Below the pieces are notes generated by a model, which did not search any database, had not been told where the DNA came from, and worked only from the letters and a program-made list of their open reading frames with translations. Below, in pieces: positions 42,281 through 52,013 of a stretch of 64,000 nt of DNA. Location: the NCBI RefSeq assembly GCF_014205135.1, contig NZ_JACHMY010000001.1:2604001-2668000 (forward strand), written 5' to 3'. This DNA comes from Kribbella italica (lineage in GTDB: Bacteria > Actinomycetota > Actinomycetes > Propionibacteriales > Kribbellaceae). Made by a program: the position numbers and the translations under genes. Each line of letters begins with the position of its first letter. Within the stretch, counting starts at the first letter, position 1.

Positions 42281-43018
42281 CTACCGGTACTCGGGGTTGA
42301 CCTGGTCAGGAGCGCAGCCGGCGTCCCACTCGCTGCGCCTGTTGCCGTACGCCGGTACGCCGCCGGCGGCGCGCAGCATCGCCGCGAGGTGCATCAGGTT
42401 GTACGTCATGAACGTGGTGTTGCGGTTGGTGAAGTCGTTCTCGGGACCGCCCGACCCGGGATCGAGGTAGGACGGTCCGGGCCCGGCCGGCCCGATCCAG
42501 CCCGCGTCGGCCTGCGGCGGGATGGTGAAGCCGAGGTGCTGCAGGCTGTAGAGCAGGTTCATGGCGCAGTGCTTGACGCCGTCCTCGTTGCCAGTGATGA
42601 CACAGCCGGCCACGCGGCCGTAGTAGGCGTACTGACCCGCGTCGTTGAGGGAGCCGGAGCAGCCGTAGAGCCGTTCGACGACTCGCTTCATCACCGAGCT
42701 GTTGTCTCCCAGCCAGATCGGCCCCGCCAGGACCAGGATGTCCGCGGCCAGGACCTTCTCGAGGATCGCGGGCCAGTCGTCGACCTCGGCGCCGTGCTGG
42801 GTCATGTCCGGCCACACCCCGGTGGCGATCTCGCGGTCGACCGCCCGGATCACCTCGACCCCGACCCCGTGCTCCTCCATGATGCGAGTGCTGACCCGCA
42901 TCAGCCCGTCGGTGTTGCTGGGTTCCGGCGAGCGCTTCAGCGTCGCATTGACGAAGACGGCCGTCAGGCCGTCGAAGCGGGGCGGTCTGGCCGCGCCGTC
43001 CACTGTTGCCTTCGGCAT
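42281..43018 (-). CDS. NAD(P)H-dependent FMN reductase / flavodoxin-fold protein
   Basis: 245 residues from ATG 43018. Flavodoxin-like fold: AVFVNATLKRSPEPSNTDGLMRVSTRIMEEHGV is the phosphate-binding loop with the SPEPSNT turn, followed by AADILVLAGPIWLGDNSSVMKRVVERLYG and GRVAGCVITGNEDGVKHCAMNLLYSLQHLGF, as in FMN reductases and the iron-sulfur flavoprotein group. The C-terminus adds a 60-residue extension. Likely an FMN-binding reductase of quinones or similar. Eight bp after the acetyltransferase gene and 23 bp before DUF5996. Confidence 0.85.
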   Translation of the reverse strand: MPKATVDGAARPPRFDGLTAVFVNATLKRSPEPSNTDGLMRVSTRIMEEHGVGVEVIRAVDREIATGVWPDMTQHGAEVDDWPAILEKVLAADILVLAGPIWLGDNSSVMKRVVERLYGCSGSLNDAGQYAYYGRVAGCVITGNEDGVKHCAMNLLYSLQHLGFTIPPQADAGWIGPAGPGPSYLDPGSGGPENDFTNRNTTFMTYNLMHLAAMLRAAGGVPAYGNRRSEWDAGCAPDQVNPEYR

Positions 43019-43026
43019 GCCTGCTC

Positions 43027-43341
43027 CTAGTCGCTGACTTTGGACGGGGGTGCGTTGAAGAGCAGGTCCCGGTAGTCGGGGTGGTTGCGCAGCCAACCGA
43101 TGATGAAGGGGCAGAGCACCAGCGCCTTCAGCCGACGCTCGCGGATGTCGTCAAGAGCCCCGCGGGCAAGGGCGCCACCGATCCCTCGCCCCGCGCGGGT
43201 CGCGTCGACCTCGGTGTGGGTCAGCACGACCAACTCGCTGGTCTCCTGGTACTCGACGTACCCAGCGAGTGTCGCCTTGCCGACAACAGCCTCGTAGCGC
43301 TGTCGGTCCGGGTTGTTGGTCACGGTGACGTCGGTCGGCAT
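43027..43341 (-). CDS. YjdJ-type GNAT N-acetyltransferase
   Basis: 104 residues from ATG 43341. Small NATD1/YjdJ domain: NNPDRQRYEAVVGKATLAGYVEYQETSELVVLTHTEVDATRAGRGIGGALARGALDDIRERRLKALVLCPF. The acetyl-CoA loop is RAGRGIGG. The conserved tail HPDYRDLLF is present. It is short, lacks the N-terminal strands of full GNATs, and the natural substrate is unknown. It leads a three-gene same-strand group with the flavoprotein and DUF5996. The 215 bp between it and the LuxR gene at 43342-43556 hold no gene I can support. Confidence 0.88.
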   Translation of the reverse strand: MPTDVTVTNNPDRQRYEAVVGKATLAGYVEYQETSELVVLTHTEVDATRAGRGIGGALARGALDDIRERRLKALVLCPFIIGWLRNHPDYRDLLFNAPPSKVSD

Positions 43342-43556
43342 GAAGAGCCCTTCTGAGTAGGTGCGTACGGCGTCGCCGGTCCTCGAGCGGACCACGGGAC
43401 GTGCGAACCTCGGGCCGGGTCGACAGAAACCACGTCCTGCTGCACGTTGCGACGCCTCGATGCTGCTACGTCAGGCAGCGCCTTCGCGTCGGTGAACATC
43501 ACTTAGTGCCGACGAATCAGGGCGGCGTAGGTGTCGGTGCTGCGCGCCGAGGACCT

Positions 43557-46295
43557 TCAGGCGAGTTGTAGATCCTTCAGCTGACGACGCGACGTGATCC
43601 CGAGCTTGCGGAAGATGCTGCGCAAGTGAGCTTCGATCGTGCGGGGACTGAGGAACAGCTGCGCGCCCACTTCCCGTGTCGTCGCACCGGTGGCCACGAG
43701 ACGAGCAATCTGCAGCTCGTGGGGGGTGAGGGCGTCGGTGGGTTGCGCGGAGCGCTTGCGGGGGTGTTCGCCAGTGGCGCGCAGCTCACGGGCTGCGCGG
43801 GCAGCGAACGCGTCCGCGCCCATGGCGGACAGCAGTACGTGGGCGGTGCGGAGCTGCTCGCGAGCGTCCTGACGGCGGCCCTCGCGGCGCAGCCACTCGC
43901 CGTACACGAGGTGCGCACGAGCAGTCTCGCTGTTCATCCGGGACTGGCCGAGCTGCTCGATCGCCTCGCGGTAGTTCTTCTCGGCGACCGCCCCCGCGGT
44001 GGTCAGCGCGCGGGATCGAGCGGTGAGACCGAGCGCCCAAGGAGTGTTGCAGGCGAGCGCCCGCGCGCTGAACTGCTCGAGGGCGCTCGCCGCGACGTCG
44101 GGGTGGTCGGTACGCACCGCCGCCTCGATGAACTCCGGCAGGCCGACGCTGGCAAGGCCCAGCTCATCGCTGTCACAAGCCAGTGCCGCCGCCGCCTGTG
44201 CCTGGGCATAGTTGCCGAGCCCGTTGTGCAGCACCGCCATCGAGTAGTGGGCCACCGCGACCTCTCCACCGCCGCTGGGATTGGCGAAGTCCTGGAGCGT
44301 GATGTCGTTCAGGTGGGCGGCGACGGCCTGGTCGCCGCGCCAGGCAGCGAGCATGACGGCGCCATGTCTGAGATGAACCGCGCCGATGGCCTCGCTGATC
44401 GACCTCGACTCCGCGGCCAACTCGCCGGCGCGAGCGAGCTCGCCGGTCAGGGTCAGGACAGAGGTCATGAAGCTCAGGGCCGCGGGCAGCGTCGCCAGCG
44501 CGCCGGTCTCGCGAGCCAGCCGGACGTGACGGCTCGCCAGGACGTGCACGAGTTCGTCATCGAGAAGCCCGACGGCGTTACGAGCCGCCAACCACAGCCA
44601 CCGGTTGCTCTGGCCATCAGCCGACCGGCCGCTGTCCGGCTCGTCGCGGAACGCCCGGAGAGCAAGTCGGAGCGCTGGTGCTCCCGCCTCCTGGCCCACC
44701 GTGAATGTCTTCACCAGGCCGTCGAGGAGCAGGTCCGAAGGCAGCGGTGGCACGGCCGCCTTGGGAGCCGCCTGCGCAGCGCGGGCGACCGTAACGGCCT
44801 CCCCACCGGTGATGAGCGCAGCGTCGAAAGCGTCCAGGTAGGTCTCGCGGGCCAACGCAGGGTCGAGCGGGGCAAGCGTCTCGGCCGCATCGAGCAGCAT
44901 CCGCGGCACCTGGCCGCCGCGCGAGAGATGGAAGCTGATCTGGGCGCGCAACAGTGCGGTGCGAGCATTCCGCAGGGCGTCCAGTGGTCCGGAGGCAGCG
45001 ATCGTCAACAGCTCCAGGGCTGTCTCGGACGCACCCGCGGCGTGCTTGGCCTGCGCGGCCGTCAGTGCCCGGCTCGCACGGCGAGCAGGTTCAGGCGTCA
45101 GCTCGGCCGCCTGCTGCAGGAACGCGGCCGCGGCGGCCAGGCCACCGCGGGCACGCGCCCTTCCGGCCGAGCGTTCCAGCTCGGCGGCGACCTCCTCGTC
45201 GGCGCCCAGGACAGCCCGCGCGCGGTGCCAGGCGCGCCGGTCCGGATCGGAGTGTGGGTCGGTGGCGGCGGCCAGTGCGCCGTGAACGCGGCGACGGTCC
45301 GGTTCCGAGCAGTCCCGGTAGACGGCCGAGCGCACCAGCGGGTGCCGGAACCGCACCCGACTGCCGATCTCCAGCAACCCGGCCGCTTCGGCGGGCGCGG
45401 CGGCCTCAGGCTCGATCCCCAGCGTCGCGGCCGCGCGCCACAACACGGCTGCGTCGCCGGTCGGGTCGGCTGCCGCGAGCAGCAACAGCAATCGCGTCCC
45501 GGACGGCAGGTCCCTCGAGCGCAGCCGAAACATCTCCTCGACGCGGCGCGGCACACTCAGCTCATGGGGCGGCTCGAAGCCGCCGGCCAGTCGCGTCGGC
45601 GGCGCACTCCGGGGCAGCTCGAGCAGCGCAAGGGGGTTCCCGCGCGCCTCAGCGACGACCCGGTCGCGCACCTCGTCGTCGAGCGGAGTAGGAACTGCGG
45701 CGGCCAACAGCGCCCGCGCGTCGCTCTCGGTCAGCGCGGTCAGGTGAAGCTCGGGCAGGCCGACGAACGAACGGAGGTCACCGTCATCGGTGGGGTCGCG
45801 CACGCACAGCAACAGCGCCAGCTGCTCTGCCGCCACCCGACGGGCCACGAAGGCCAGCACTTGTGCGGACGCCTCGTCCAGCCAGTGGGCGTCGTCGACG
45901 ATGCACAGCAGCGGCTCCGCCTCGGCAACCTCGGACAGCAGGTTCAGGACGGCCAACCCGATCAGGAAGCGGTCCGGGGCAACACCGGCCTGTTGCCCGA
46001 ACGCAGTACGGAGGGCGATCTGCTGTGGCTCGGGCAACGCGTCGAGGCGTCCCAGGAGCGGCGTGCACAGCTGGTGGAGGGCTCCGAACGCGAACTGACT
46101 TTCGGGGAGAAGGCCGATCGCCCCTTCCACCCGGAACCCTGACCGGGCTGCCACCGAGCGAGCATGCTCGAGCAGCGCCGTCTTGCCTATGCCGGCCTCG
46201 CCAGAGATGGTCAGCGACCCACTCTGTCCAGCTCGTGCCTCCGCGAGCAGACGTTCGACTGCCTCGCGCTCGGCACGCCGGCCCACGAGTTCCAC
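43557..46295 (-). CDS. Large LuxR family (LAL) ATP-binding regulator
   Basis: 912 residues from GTG 46295 (GAAGGAG upstream). N-terminal AAA/STAND ATPase: Walker A SGEAGIGKT at 31-39, Walker B IVDDAHWLD at 132-140, a sensor segment, then a long helical TPR-like array (Ala/Leu-rich repeats from about 370 to 820). The C-terminal LuxR HTH reads LTPHELQIARLVATGATTREVGAQLFLSPRTIEAHLRSIFRKLGI. LAL proteins activate transcription when their repeat region binds a signal. It is divergent from the ABC exporter at 46488 with a 192-bp gap, the probable target. Signal unknown. Confidence 0.92.
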   Translation of the reverse strand: MELVGRRAEREAVERLLAEARAGQSGSLTISGEAGIGKTALLEHARSVAARSGFRVEGAIGLLPESQFAFGALHQLCTPLLGRLDALPEPQQIALRTAFGQQAGVAPDRFLIGLAVLNLLSEVAEAEPLLCIVDDAHWLDEASAQVLAFVARRVAAEQLALLLCVRDPTDDGDLRSFVGLPELHLTALTESDARALLAAAVPTPLDDEVRDRVVAEARGNPLALLELPRSAPPTRLAGGFEPPHELSVPRRVEEMFRLRSRDLPSGTRLLLLLAAADPTGDAAVLWRAAATLGIEPEAAAPAEAAGLLEIGSRVRFRHPLVRSAVYRDCSEPDRRRVHGALAAATDPHSDPDRRAWHRARAVLGADEEVAAELERSAGRARARGGLAAAAAFLQQAAELTPEPARRASRALTAAQAKHAAGASETALELLTIAASGPLDALRNARTALLRAQISFHLSRGGQVPRMLLDAAETLAPLDPALARETYLDAFDAALITGGEAVTVARAAQAAPKAAVPPLPSDLLLDGLVKTFTVGQEAGAPALRLALRAFRDEPDSGRSADGQSNRWLWLAARNAVGLLDDELVHVLASRHVRLARETGALATLPAALSFMTSVLTLTGELARAGELAAESRSISEAIGAVHLRHGAVMLAAWRGDQAVAAHLNDITLQDFANPSGGGEVAVAHYSMAVLHNGLGNYAQAQAAAALACDSDELGLASVGLPEFIEAAVRTDHPDVAASALEQFSARALACNTPWALGLTARSRALTTAGAVAEKNYREAIEQLGQSRMNSETARAHLVYGEWLRREGRRQDAREQLRTAHVLLSAMGADAFAARAARELRATGEHPRKRSAQPTDALTPHELQIARLVATGATTREVGAQLFLSPRTIEAHLRSIFRKLGITSRRQLKDLQLA

Positions 46296-46487
46296 CAGGT
46301 GCTCCTTCTCGGTCCTGCCGAATTAGGTGACTGTCACTGATGCGAACGGCGGCCGTCAGCACTGGGCTCGCGGTTCGGAGGCAGCAACAGCGTACGACAC
46401 CGGGTTTTCCACCGACGCGAGCTCGCCGCGACCTGGGCGAACCTGATGACACGGCAGCGCTCTCACGCAACGAAAGGGAATGACCAG

Positions 46488-47366
46488 ATGCCCGACTCTC
46501 CCGTCATCGACGTCGCAGGCCTCTCCGTCACCTACGGTGACTTCGCCGCCGTCCGTGACCTGTCTTTCACGGTCCACCGCGGCGAGCTCTACGCCCTGCT
46601 CGGTACGAACGGAGCCGGCAAGACCTCCACCCTGGAAGTCATCGAAGGGCACCGCAAAGCCACCTCCGGCACGGTGCGGATCTTCGGCGCGAGCCCACAG
46701 GATCGACAGGCCGTTCGGCCGCGGATGGGCATCATGTTGCAGGAGAGCGGCTTCTCCCCGGACCTGACGGTGGAGGAGTCGGTCGCCCTGATCGGCTCCC
46801 TGAGCGGGCGGGACGACACCGTTGACCGAGTGCTCGGCGTCGTCGGTCTCACCCGGAAGGCGAGCACCATCGTCGCCCAGCTCTCCGGCGGGGAGAAGCG
46901 TCGTCTGGACTTCGCCACTGCCGTGTACGGCGGGCCCGAGCTGGTGATCCTCGACGAGCCCACCACAGGGCTGGACATCCAGTCCCGCGACGCACTCTGG
47001 GCTGCTGTGGACAGGCTGCGCGAGGCGGGGTCCACGGTCGTGCTCACCACCCACTACCTGGAAGAGGCCCAGGAGCGGGCCGACCGCATCGGCCTCATGC
47101 ACGAGGGCAGGCTCCACCGCGAAGGCACTGTCGCGGAGCTCACGCGGACCCTTCCGTCGGTCATCACCTTCGGTTTGCCCCCCGGTGCCCCCGAGCCGCC
47201 GACCGTGGGGGCGCTCAACGGGGCCTTCCACATCGAGACCTTCCAGCTCCAGGACGATCTTCACCGCCTCCTGGCGTGGGCCCACGACCGCGGCGTGGAG
47301 CTGGAGAAGCTGCAGGCCGGACCGACCCGTCTCGACGACGTCTTCCGCGCCCTCGACGCCGCATGA
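46488..47366 (+). CDS. ABC-2 type exporter ATPase
   Basis: 292 residues from ATG 46488 with AAAGGGA upstream. Walker A GTNGAGKTS (K45), Q-loop GIMLQESGFSPDLTVEES, signature LSGGEKRR, Walker B LVILDEPTTGLDIQ, H-loop TTHYLEEAQ. The C-terminal 80 residues form the small regulatory domain typical of drug or antibiotic exporters (DrrA group). It precedes a six-helix permease. Cargo unknown. Confidence 0.93.
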   Translation: MPDSPVIDVAGLSVTYGDFAAVRDLSFTVHRGELYALLGTNGAGKTSTLEVIEGHRKATSGTVRIFGASPQDRQAVRPRMGIMLQESGFSPDLTVEESVALIGSLSGRDDTVDRVLGVVGLTRKASTIVAQLSGGEKRRLDFATAVYGGPELVILDEPTTGLDIQSRDALWAAVDRLREAGSTVVLTTHYLEEAQERADRIGLMHEGRLHREGTVAELTRTLPSVITFGLPPGAPEPPTVGALNGAFHIETFQLQDDLHRLLAWAHDRGVELEKLQAGPTRLDDVFRALDAA

Positions 47367-47404
47367 ACCACGGCCCGGCACCGCACACGAAAGGAACCTC
47401 GACC

Positions 47405-48124
47405 ATGTTGGCCATCGCTCGCAGCGAGATGATCCAGATCTTCCGGAATCGGCTCGTCCTGGTCACCGGCCTCGTCATCCCGGTCGCCGTCAGCGGCTAC
47501 TTCGTCTACCAGCACGACGTGTTCTCGGACCTGGGCAGCCTCGGCTACATCGCAGCGATCGTGATGTTCACCGTGCTGTCCTTCGGGCTCTACACCACCG
47601 CGGTGACCACCCTCGCGTCGCGCCGGCAGAACCTCTTCCTCAAGCGTCTACGTTCCACCGCGGCGGGCGACGCCGGCATCCTCACCGGGCTGGTTGCTCC
47701 GGCCACCGTCATCGCGCTCGTCCAAGTGGTCGTGATCCTGATCGTGCTGGGAGCGGTGACCACCGAGCCGGCTCAGGTCCCGCTCCTCGCAGTGGCGATC
47801 GTGGCGACCACGGCCATGATGGTCGCCCTGGCACTGGCCACGGCCGGACTGACGAACTCTCCCGAGCACGCGCAGGTGACCACCCTGCCGGTGAGCTTGC
47901 TGGTCATCGCCGTGGCCAGCTGGGTGGGCATCACCGGTACGGAGGACTTCGCCCTGCTCAAAAGACTGCTCCCTGGTGGATCTGCTACCCAGATGGTCAT
48001 CAACGCCTGGAACGGCGGCGTTCCCTTGCTCGACTCACTTCCCCTGCTGGCCACCACGGTGGGATGGGTTGCCGTCGCCGTCACTCTGGCTGTTCGCCTG
48101 TTCCGCTGGGAACCACGCCGATGA
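47405..48124 (+). CDS. ABC-2 type exporter permease
   Basis: 239 residues from ATG 47405 (AAAGGAACC upstream). Six membrane helices: VLVTGLVIPVAVSGYFVY, GYIAAIVMFTVLSFGLYTTAV, GLVAPATVIALVQVVVILIVLG, LLAVAIVATTAMMVALALATAGL, LPVSLLVIAVASWVGI, and LLATTVGWVAVAVTLAVRLF. The amphipathic entry SEMIQIFRNRLVL and loop RRQNLFLKRLRSTAAG are shared with DrrB-type permeases. Two bp upstream of its partner's stop there is no overlap; a 38-bp gap separates the pair. Confidence 0.9.
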   Translation: MLAIARSEMIQIFRNRLVLVTGLVIPVAVSGYFVYQHDVFSDLGSLGYIAAIVMFTVLSFGLYTTAVTTLASRRQNLFLKRLRSTAAGDAGILTGLVAPATVIALVQVVVILIVLGAVTTEPAQVPLLAVAIVATTAMMVALALATAGLTNSPEHAQVTTLPVSLLVIAVASWVGITGTEDFALLKRLLPGGSATQMVINAWNGGVPLLDSLPLLATTVGWVAVAVTLAVRLFRWEPRR

Positions 48125-48162
48125 GCCCGGGCCGCGCCGGCATGACTCACCTCAACCACTGA

Positions 48163-49029
<867 letters not shown>

Positions 49030-49033
49030 GTCG

Positions 49034-49438
49034 ATGACCGGCCAGGTTCGCCTCACCCAGCGTGCCGAGGCGGGAGCGGTGGCCGTCGCCGCCCTCGTCG
49101 CGGCCGTCGCCGTGTATCCGGCGTGGTGGTGGGTTGTGTTCGCCGCGTTTCTCGCCTTCGACCTCTCGATGCTGGGCTACCTACGGTCGACCGCCGCCGG
49201 TGCCGCGACGTACAACGCGGTCCACAACTACGCGTTCCCCGCGTTGGCGGCGGTGGCCGCGCTGACTCTGCAGCCGGCGTCCGAGACCTTGTCGACGACA
49301 GCCGGAGTACTTGCCTGTTCGTGGGCTTTCCACGTCGGCGTCGATCGCGCCCTCGGGTACGGCCTGAAGCTACCGGACTCGTTCAGGAACACACACCTCG
49401 GACAGATCGGCCGCGGAGGCAGCGTTGAGCACGATTGA
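49034..49438 (+). CDS. DUF4260 family membrane protein
   Basis: 134 residues from ATG 49034, four bases after the previous stop. Four hydrophobic helices (AVAVAALVAAVAVYPAWWWVVFAAFLAFDLSML..., YAFPALAAVAALTL, TAGVLACSWAFHVGVDRAL). Conserved ends: LGYLRSTAAGAATYNAVHNY, HVGVDRALGYGLKLPDSFRNTHLG, the DUF4260 pattern. Function unknown. A membrane role beside the exporter is plausible. Confidence 0.82.
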   Translation: MTGQVRLTQRAEAGAVAVAALVAAVAVYPAWWWVVFAAFLAFDLSMLGYLRSTAAGAATYNAVHNYAFPALAAVAALTLQPASETLSTTAGVLACSWAFHVGVDRALGYGLKLPDSFRNTHLGQIGRGGSVEHD

Positions 49439-49544
49439 CGGGGGGCCCAGAACAGCCGGGCCACGAAGTGCCGGGCCACGTCGGCGCCACCGACGATGGG
49501 CCCGGGCCCTCAGCGTCGACCCCGCCTCGACACCACCGGTCCAC

Positions 49545-49649
49545 ACCGCACGCCAGGCGTGGTCCCAGATGGGGGACCGGGCGCGGCAGGTGCCCCTCCT
49601 CGTCATCCAAGGTGAGGACGACGAGGTCGTCCCACCCCTCGTCGCCTAG
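49545..49649 (+). pseudogene. Alpha/beta-hydrolase C-terminal remnant
   Basis: A short open frame encodes ARQAWSQMGDRARQVPLLVIQGEDDEVVPPLVA, where LLVIQGEDDEVVPP is the standard acid-Asp strand of alpha/beta-hydrolases. No catalytic Ser or His part is present, and a stop follows at once. It is a fragment left by decay or rearrangement in the 299-bp gap between the DUF4260 gene and the exporter leader. Nothing else was found in that gap except the operator at 49712. Confidence 0.5.
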
Positions 49650-49711
49650 GCGCCGTAGCATCCGAAGCCGACCAACTGTTCCTCACTGCAGACCTTTCAT
49701 ACTTTATAACC

Positions 49712-49731
49712 GACCAAATGGTCTTTACTAT
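49712..49731 (+). promoter_or_regulatory. Operator dyad overlapping -10 of exporter promoter
   Basis: GACCA-AA-TGGTC at 49712-49723, with a -10-like TACTAT at 49726-49731 and the leader ATG at 49738. Likely site for the TetR protein encoded at 51421. Confidence 0.5.
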
Positions 49732-49737
49732 GGCGCC

Positions 49738-49779
49738 ATGACCACCGACCCGCTGACCTTCGACGAGGACTTTTCATGA
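49738..49779 (+). CDS. 13-residue leader peptide overlapping exporter start
   Basis: ATG 49738 opens a 13-codon frame (MTTDPLTFDEDFS) whose TGA overlaps the exporter ATG (ATGA at 49776-49779). It has a -10-like box 6 nt before the start and no ribosome site, so it would be translated leaderless, and termination could feed ribosomes to the exporter. The coding claim rests on arrangement alone. Confidence 0.35.
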   Translation: MTTDPLTFDEDFS

Positions 49780-51344
49780 ACGACACCGCTCCCAAGGCCA
49801 CCGCCGCGAGCTGGATCGGTCTCGCCGTACTGGTCCTTCCCCTGCTTCTGATCACGATCGACGGCACGGTCCTGATCCTGGGTTTGCCGGCGATCTCCGG
49901 CGAGCTGAGTCCTACCGGTGTCGAGCAGTTGTGGATGGTCGACGTCTACTCACTCGTTCTGGCCGGGCTGCTGGTGGCGATGAGCGCCGTGGGTGACCGG
50001 TTCGGTCGCCGGCGTAACCTGCTCATCGGCTCGGTCGTCTTCGCGATCGCCTCCGCGGCCGGCGCGCTGGCCACCGAGCCCTGGATGCTGATCGGCGCTC
50101 GCGCGCTCCTCGGCGTGGGTGGTGCGATCATGATGCCGTCGACGTTGTCGCTGGTGCGCAACATGTTCCTCGATCGCCAGCAGCGTCGCTACGCGATGGC
50201 CGTGTGGGGCGCGATGGCTTCGGTAGGAGCCGCGGTCGGACCCATCGTCGGCGGCTGGGTCATCGAGACGTTCAGCTGGCAGGCCGCGTTCCTGATGAAC
50301 ATCCCGGTCATGCTGCTCCTGCTCCTGCTCGGCCCGTTCCTGCTGCCCGAGAGCCGGAATCCCGAGCTGCACCGGATCGACCTCCTCAGCGTCGTCCTCT
50401 CCCTGGTCGGCATGATCGGCGTGGTCTACGCGATCAAGTCCCTCACCGGCGGCAAGGACACCGCTCTGGGGATCGCTGCTCTCGTCGTCGGCGTGACCGC
50501 GGTCGCTGCATTCATCAGGCGGCAGCTGAGGCTCCCCACCCCGCTGATGGAGGTCAGGCTGTTCAAGGTGCGCTACTTCCGCGGAGCCGTCATCGCGGAT
50601 CTGCTGTCGATCTTCGCGATGGTCGGCGCGCTGGTGGCGCTCGTCCAGCATCTCCAGCTCGTCCTCGGTCTCGGCCCGCTCCAGGCCTCCCTGTGGCTGT
50701 TGCCCCAGGCAATCGTTGCCGCGACCGCCGGATTCGTCGCGGCGAGCCTGGTCCGGCGCATCCTCCCCGCGTACGTCATCACCGCCGGGCTCCTGATCGC
50801 CGCCACCGGCTTCCTGCTGACCATCTTCCTGACGCCGACCTCGAGCCCCGCGCTGACCGCCACCTCCCTCGCGCTGGTCTCGCTGGGCGCGGGCATGGGC
50901 CTGGGGCTGAGCAACGACATCATCATGAGTTCCGTCAAGCCCGAGCGGGCCGGGCAGGCCGCCGCGACTTCGGAGACCGCGTACGAGCTCGGTACGACGC
51001 TCGGTACGGCGGTGCTGGGTGGGGTGCTGGTCGCCTGGTACACCAAGGGCGTCAGCGCCGACACCGATGCGCTTCAGCTCCCGGCGGCCCTGGCCGAGCG
51101 GGCGTCGTCGACGATGGCCGAAGCTCTGCTGGTGGCCGGCGAGGTCGGCGGCAGCACGGGAGCGTCCATCCTCAGGATCGCCGAGGGCGCGTTCACCGAA
51201 GCGATCACCGTCACCGGCATCGCCGGTGCCGGGATCATGGTCCTCGCCGCGCTCTGGGCCCTCGTCACCCTCCGGGGCGCCGCCGCCAACCAAGATCTCG
51301 CGGCGGACCACGCGCAAGAACCCGAGCACGAACCCCGGCACTGA
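49776..51344 (+). CDS. MFS drug:H+ antiporter, DHA2 family (QacA/LfrA-like)
   Basis: 522 residues with 14 predicted helices. Motif C-like and family signatures: LLLITIDGTVLILGLPAISGELSPTGVEQLWMVDVYSLVLAGLLVAMSAVGDRFGRRRNLLIGSVVFAIASAAGA, LLGVGGAIMMPSTLSLVRNMF, and GAMASVGAAVGPIVGGWVIETFSWQAAFLMNIP. These are diagnostic of DHA2 efflux pumps that export cationic dyes and biocides by proton exchange. GAGGA precedes the ATG inside a short leader frame. A TetR gene follows by 76 bp. Confidence 0.93.
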   Translation: MNDTAPKATAASWIGLAVLVLPLLLITIDGTVLILGLPAISGELSPTGVEQLWMVDVYSLVLAGLLVAMSAVGDRFGRRRNLLIGSVVFAIASAAGALATEPWMLIGARALLGVGGAIMMPSTLSLVRNMFLDRQQRRYAMAVWGAMASVGAAVGPIVGGWVIETFSWQAAFLMNIPVMLLLLLLGPFLLPESRNPELHRIDLLSVVLSLVGMIGVVYAIKSLTGGKDTALGIAALVVGVTAVAAFIRRQLRLPTPLMEVRLFKVRYFRGAVIADLLSIFAMVGALVALVQHLQLVLGLGPLQASLWLLPQAIVAATAGFVAASLVRRILPAYVITAGLLIAATGFLLTIFLTPTSSPALTATSLALVSLGAGMGLGLSNDIIMSSVKPERAGQAAATSETAYELGTTLGTAVLGGVLVAWYTKGVSADTDALQLPAALAERASSTMAEALLVAGEVGGSTGASILRIAEGAFTEAITVTGIAGAGIMVLAALWALVTLRGAAANQDLAADHAQEPEHEPRH

Positions 51345-51420
51345 CCACGAGCCGTGCCGCTCGCCGGTACGGTGACAGCGACCAATTGACCGGCAATCTC
51401 GACGTCCGACGGGTGATGTT

Positions 51421-52002
51421 ATGGCTGAGGGGCGACAAACGCGGAACACCGAACGCACGCGGCGCGCGGCGCTCGATGCAGCCACCCAGGTGATCCTGGA
51501 AAGAGGCGCCGCGGTCACCCTGGCTCAGGTGGCCTCGGTCGCCGGCATCTCCAAGAGCGGTCTGATCCACCACTTCGGCAATCGGGATCAACTGGTGATC
51601 GCCGTGGTGGAGGACGCGTACGAACGCTTCCGCGAGTCGGTGCTCAGCCATCTCGACCTGTCGGAGAACTACCCCGGCAAGATGCTGCGTGCCTACGTTC
51701 GCGCACTCTGCGCAGGAAGTGCCGACGCCTTGGACGCGCGCGACGTCACGTCAGCGCCGAACTGGAGCGGTCTGTACACGATCCCGGCGGTGGCCACCGT
51801 CGTGGAGAAGCACAATGTGTGGTGGAGCGAGCAGTTCGCCTTGGACGGACTCAGCACCGAGCGCATCCAGATCGTGCGCCGAGCCGCCGAGGGGGTCGCC
51901 GCCGCGGTCCTGTACGGCGAGGAGGACGAAGCGAGCATCCTGGCTGCTCGCCGCCTGCTGCTCGAGCTCGCCACTGACGGCACGTTTCGCACGCCCCTCT
52001 GA
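51421..52002 (+). CDS. TetR family transcriptional regulator
   Basis: 193 residues. HTH: TRRAALDAATQVILERGAAVTLAQVASVAGISKSGLIHHFGNRDQLVIAVVEDAYERF. The ligand domain ends with TERIQIVRRAAEGVAAAVLYGEEDEAS. It follows the DHA2 pump gene on the same strand and probably represses that operon through the dyad at 49712-49723. This arrangement is usual for inducible efflux. Confidence 0.9.
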   Translation: MAEGRQTRNTERTRRAALDAATQVILERGAAVTLAQVASVAGISKSGLIHHFGNRDQLVIAVVEDAYERFRESVLSHLDLSENYPGKMLRAYVRALCAGSADALDARDVTSAPNWSGLYTIPAVATVVEKHNVWWSEQFALDGLSTERIQIVRRAAEGVAAAVLYGEEDEASILAARRLLLELATDGTFRTPL

Positions 52003-52013
52003 CCCTCGCACCA

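Noticed and set aside
43626..46142. 838-codon open frame on the + strand opposite the LAL gene
   Set aside because: Arg/Gly/Gln-rich shadow of the high-GC antisense strand, no domain, while the minus strand has intact ATPase and HTH motifs.
49950..51518. Antisense frame across the DHA2 pump
   Set aside because: Charged low-complexity translation without any domain.
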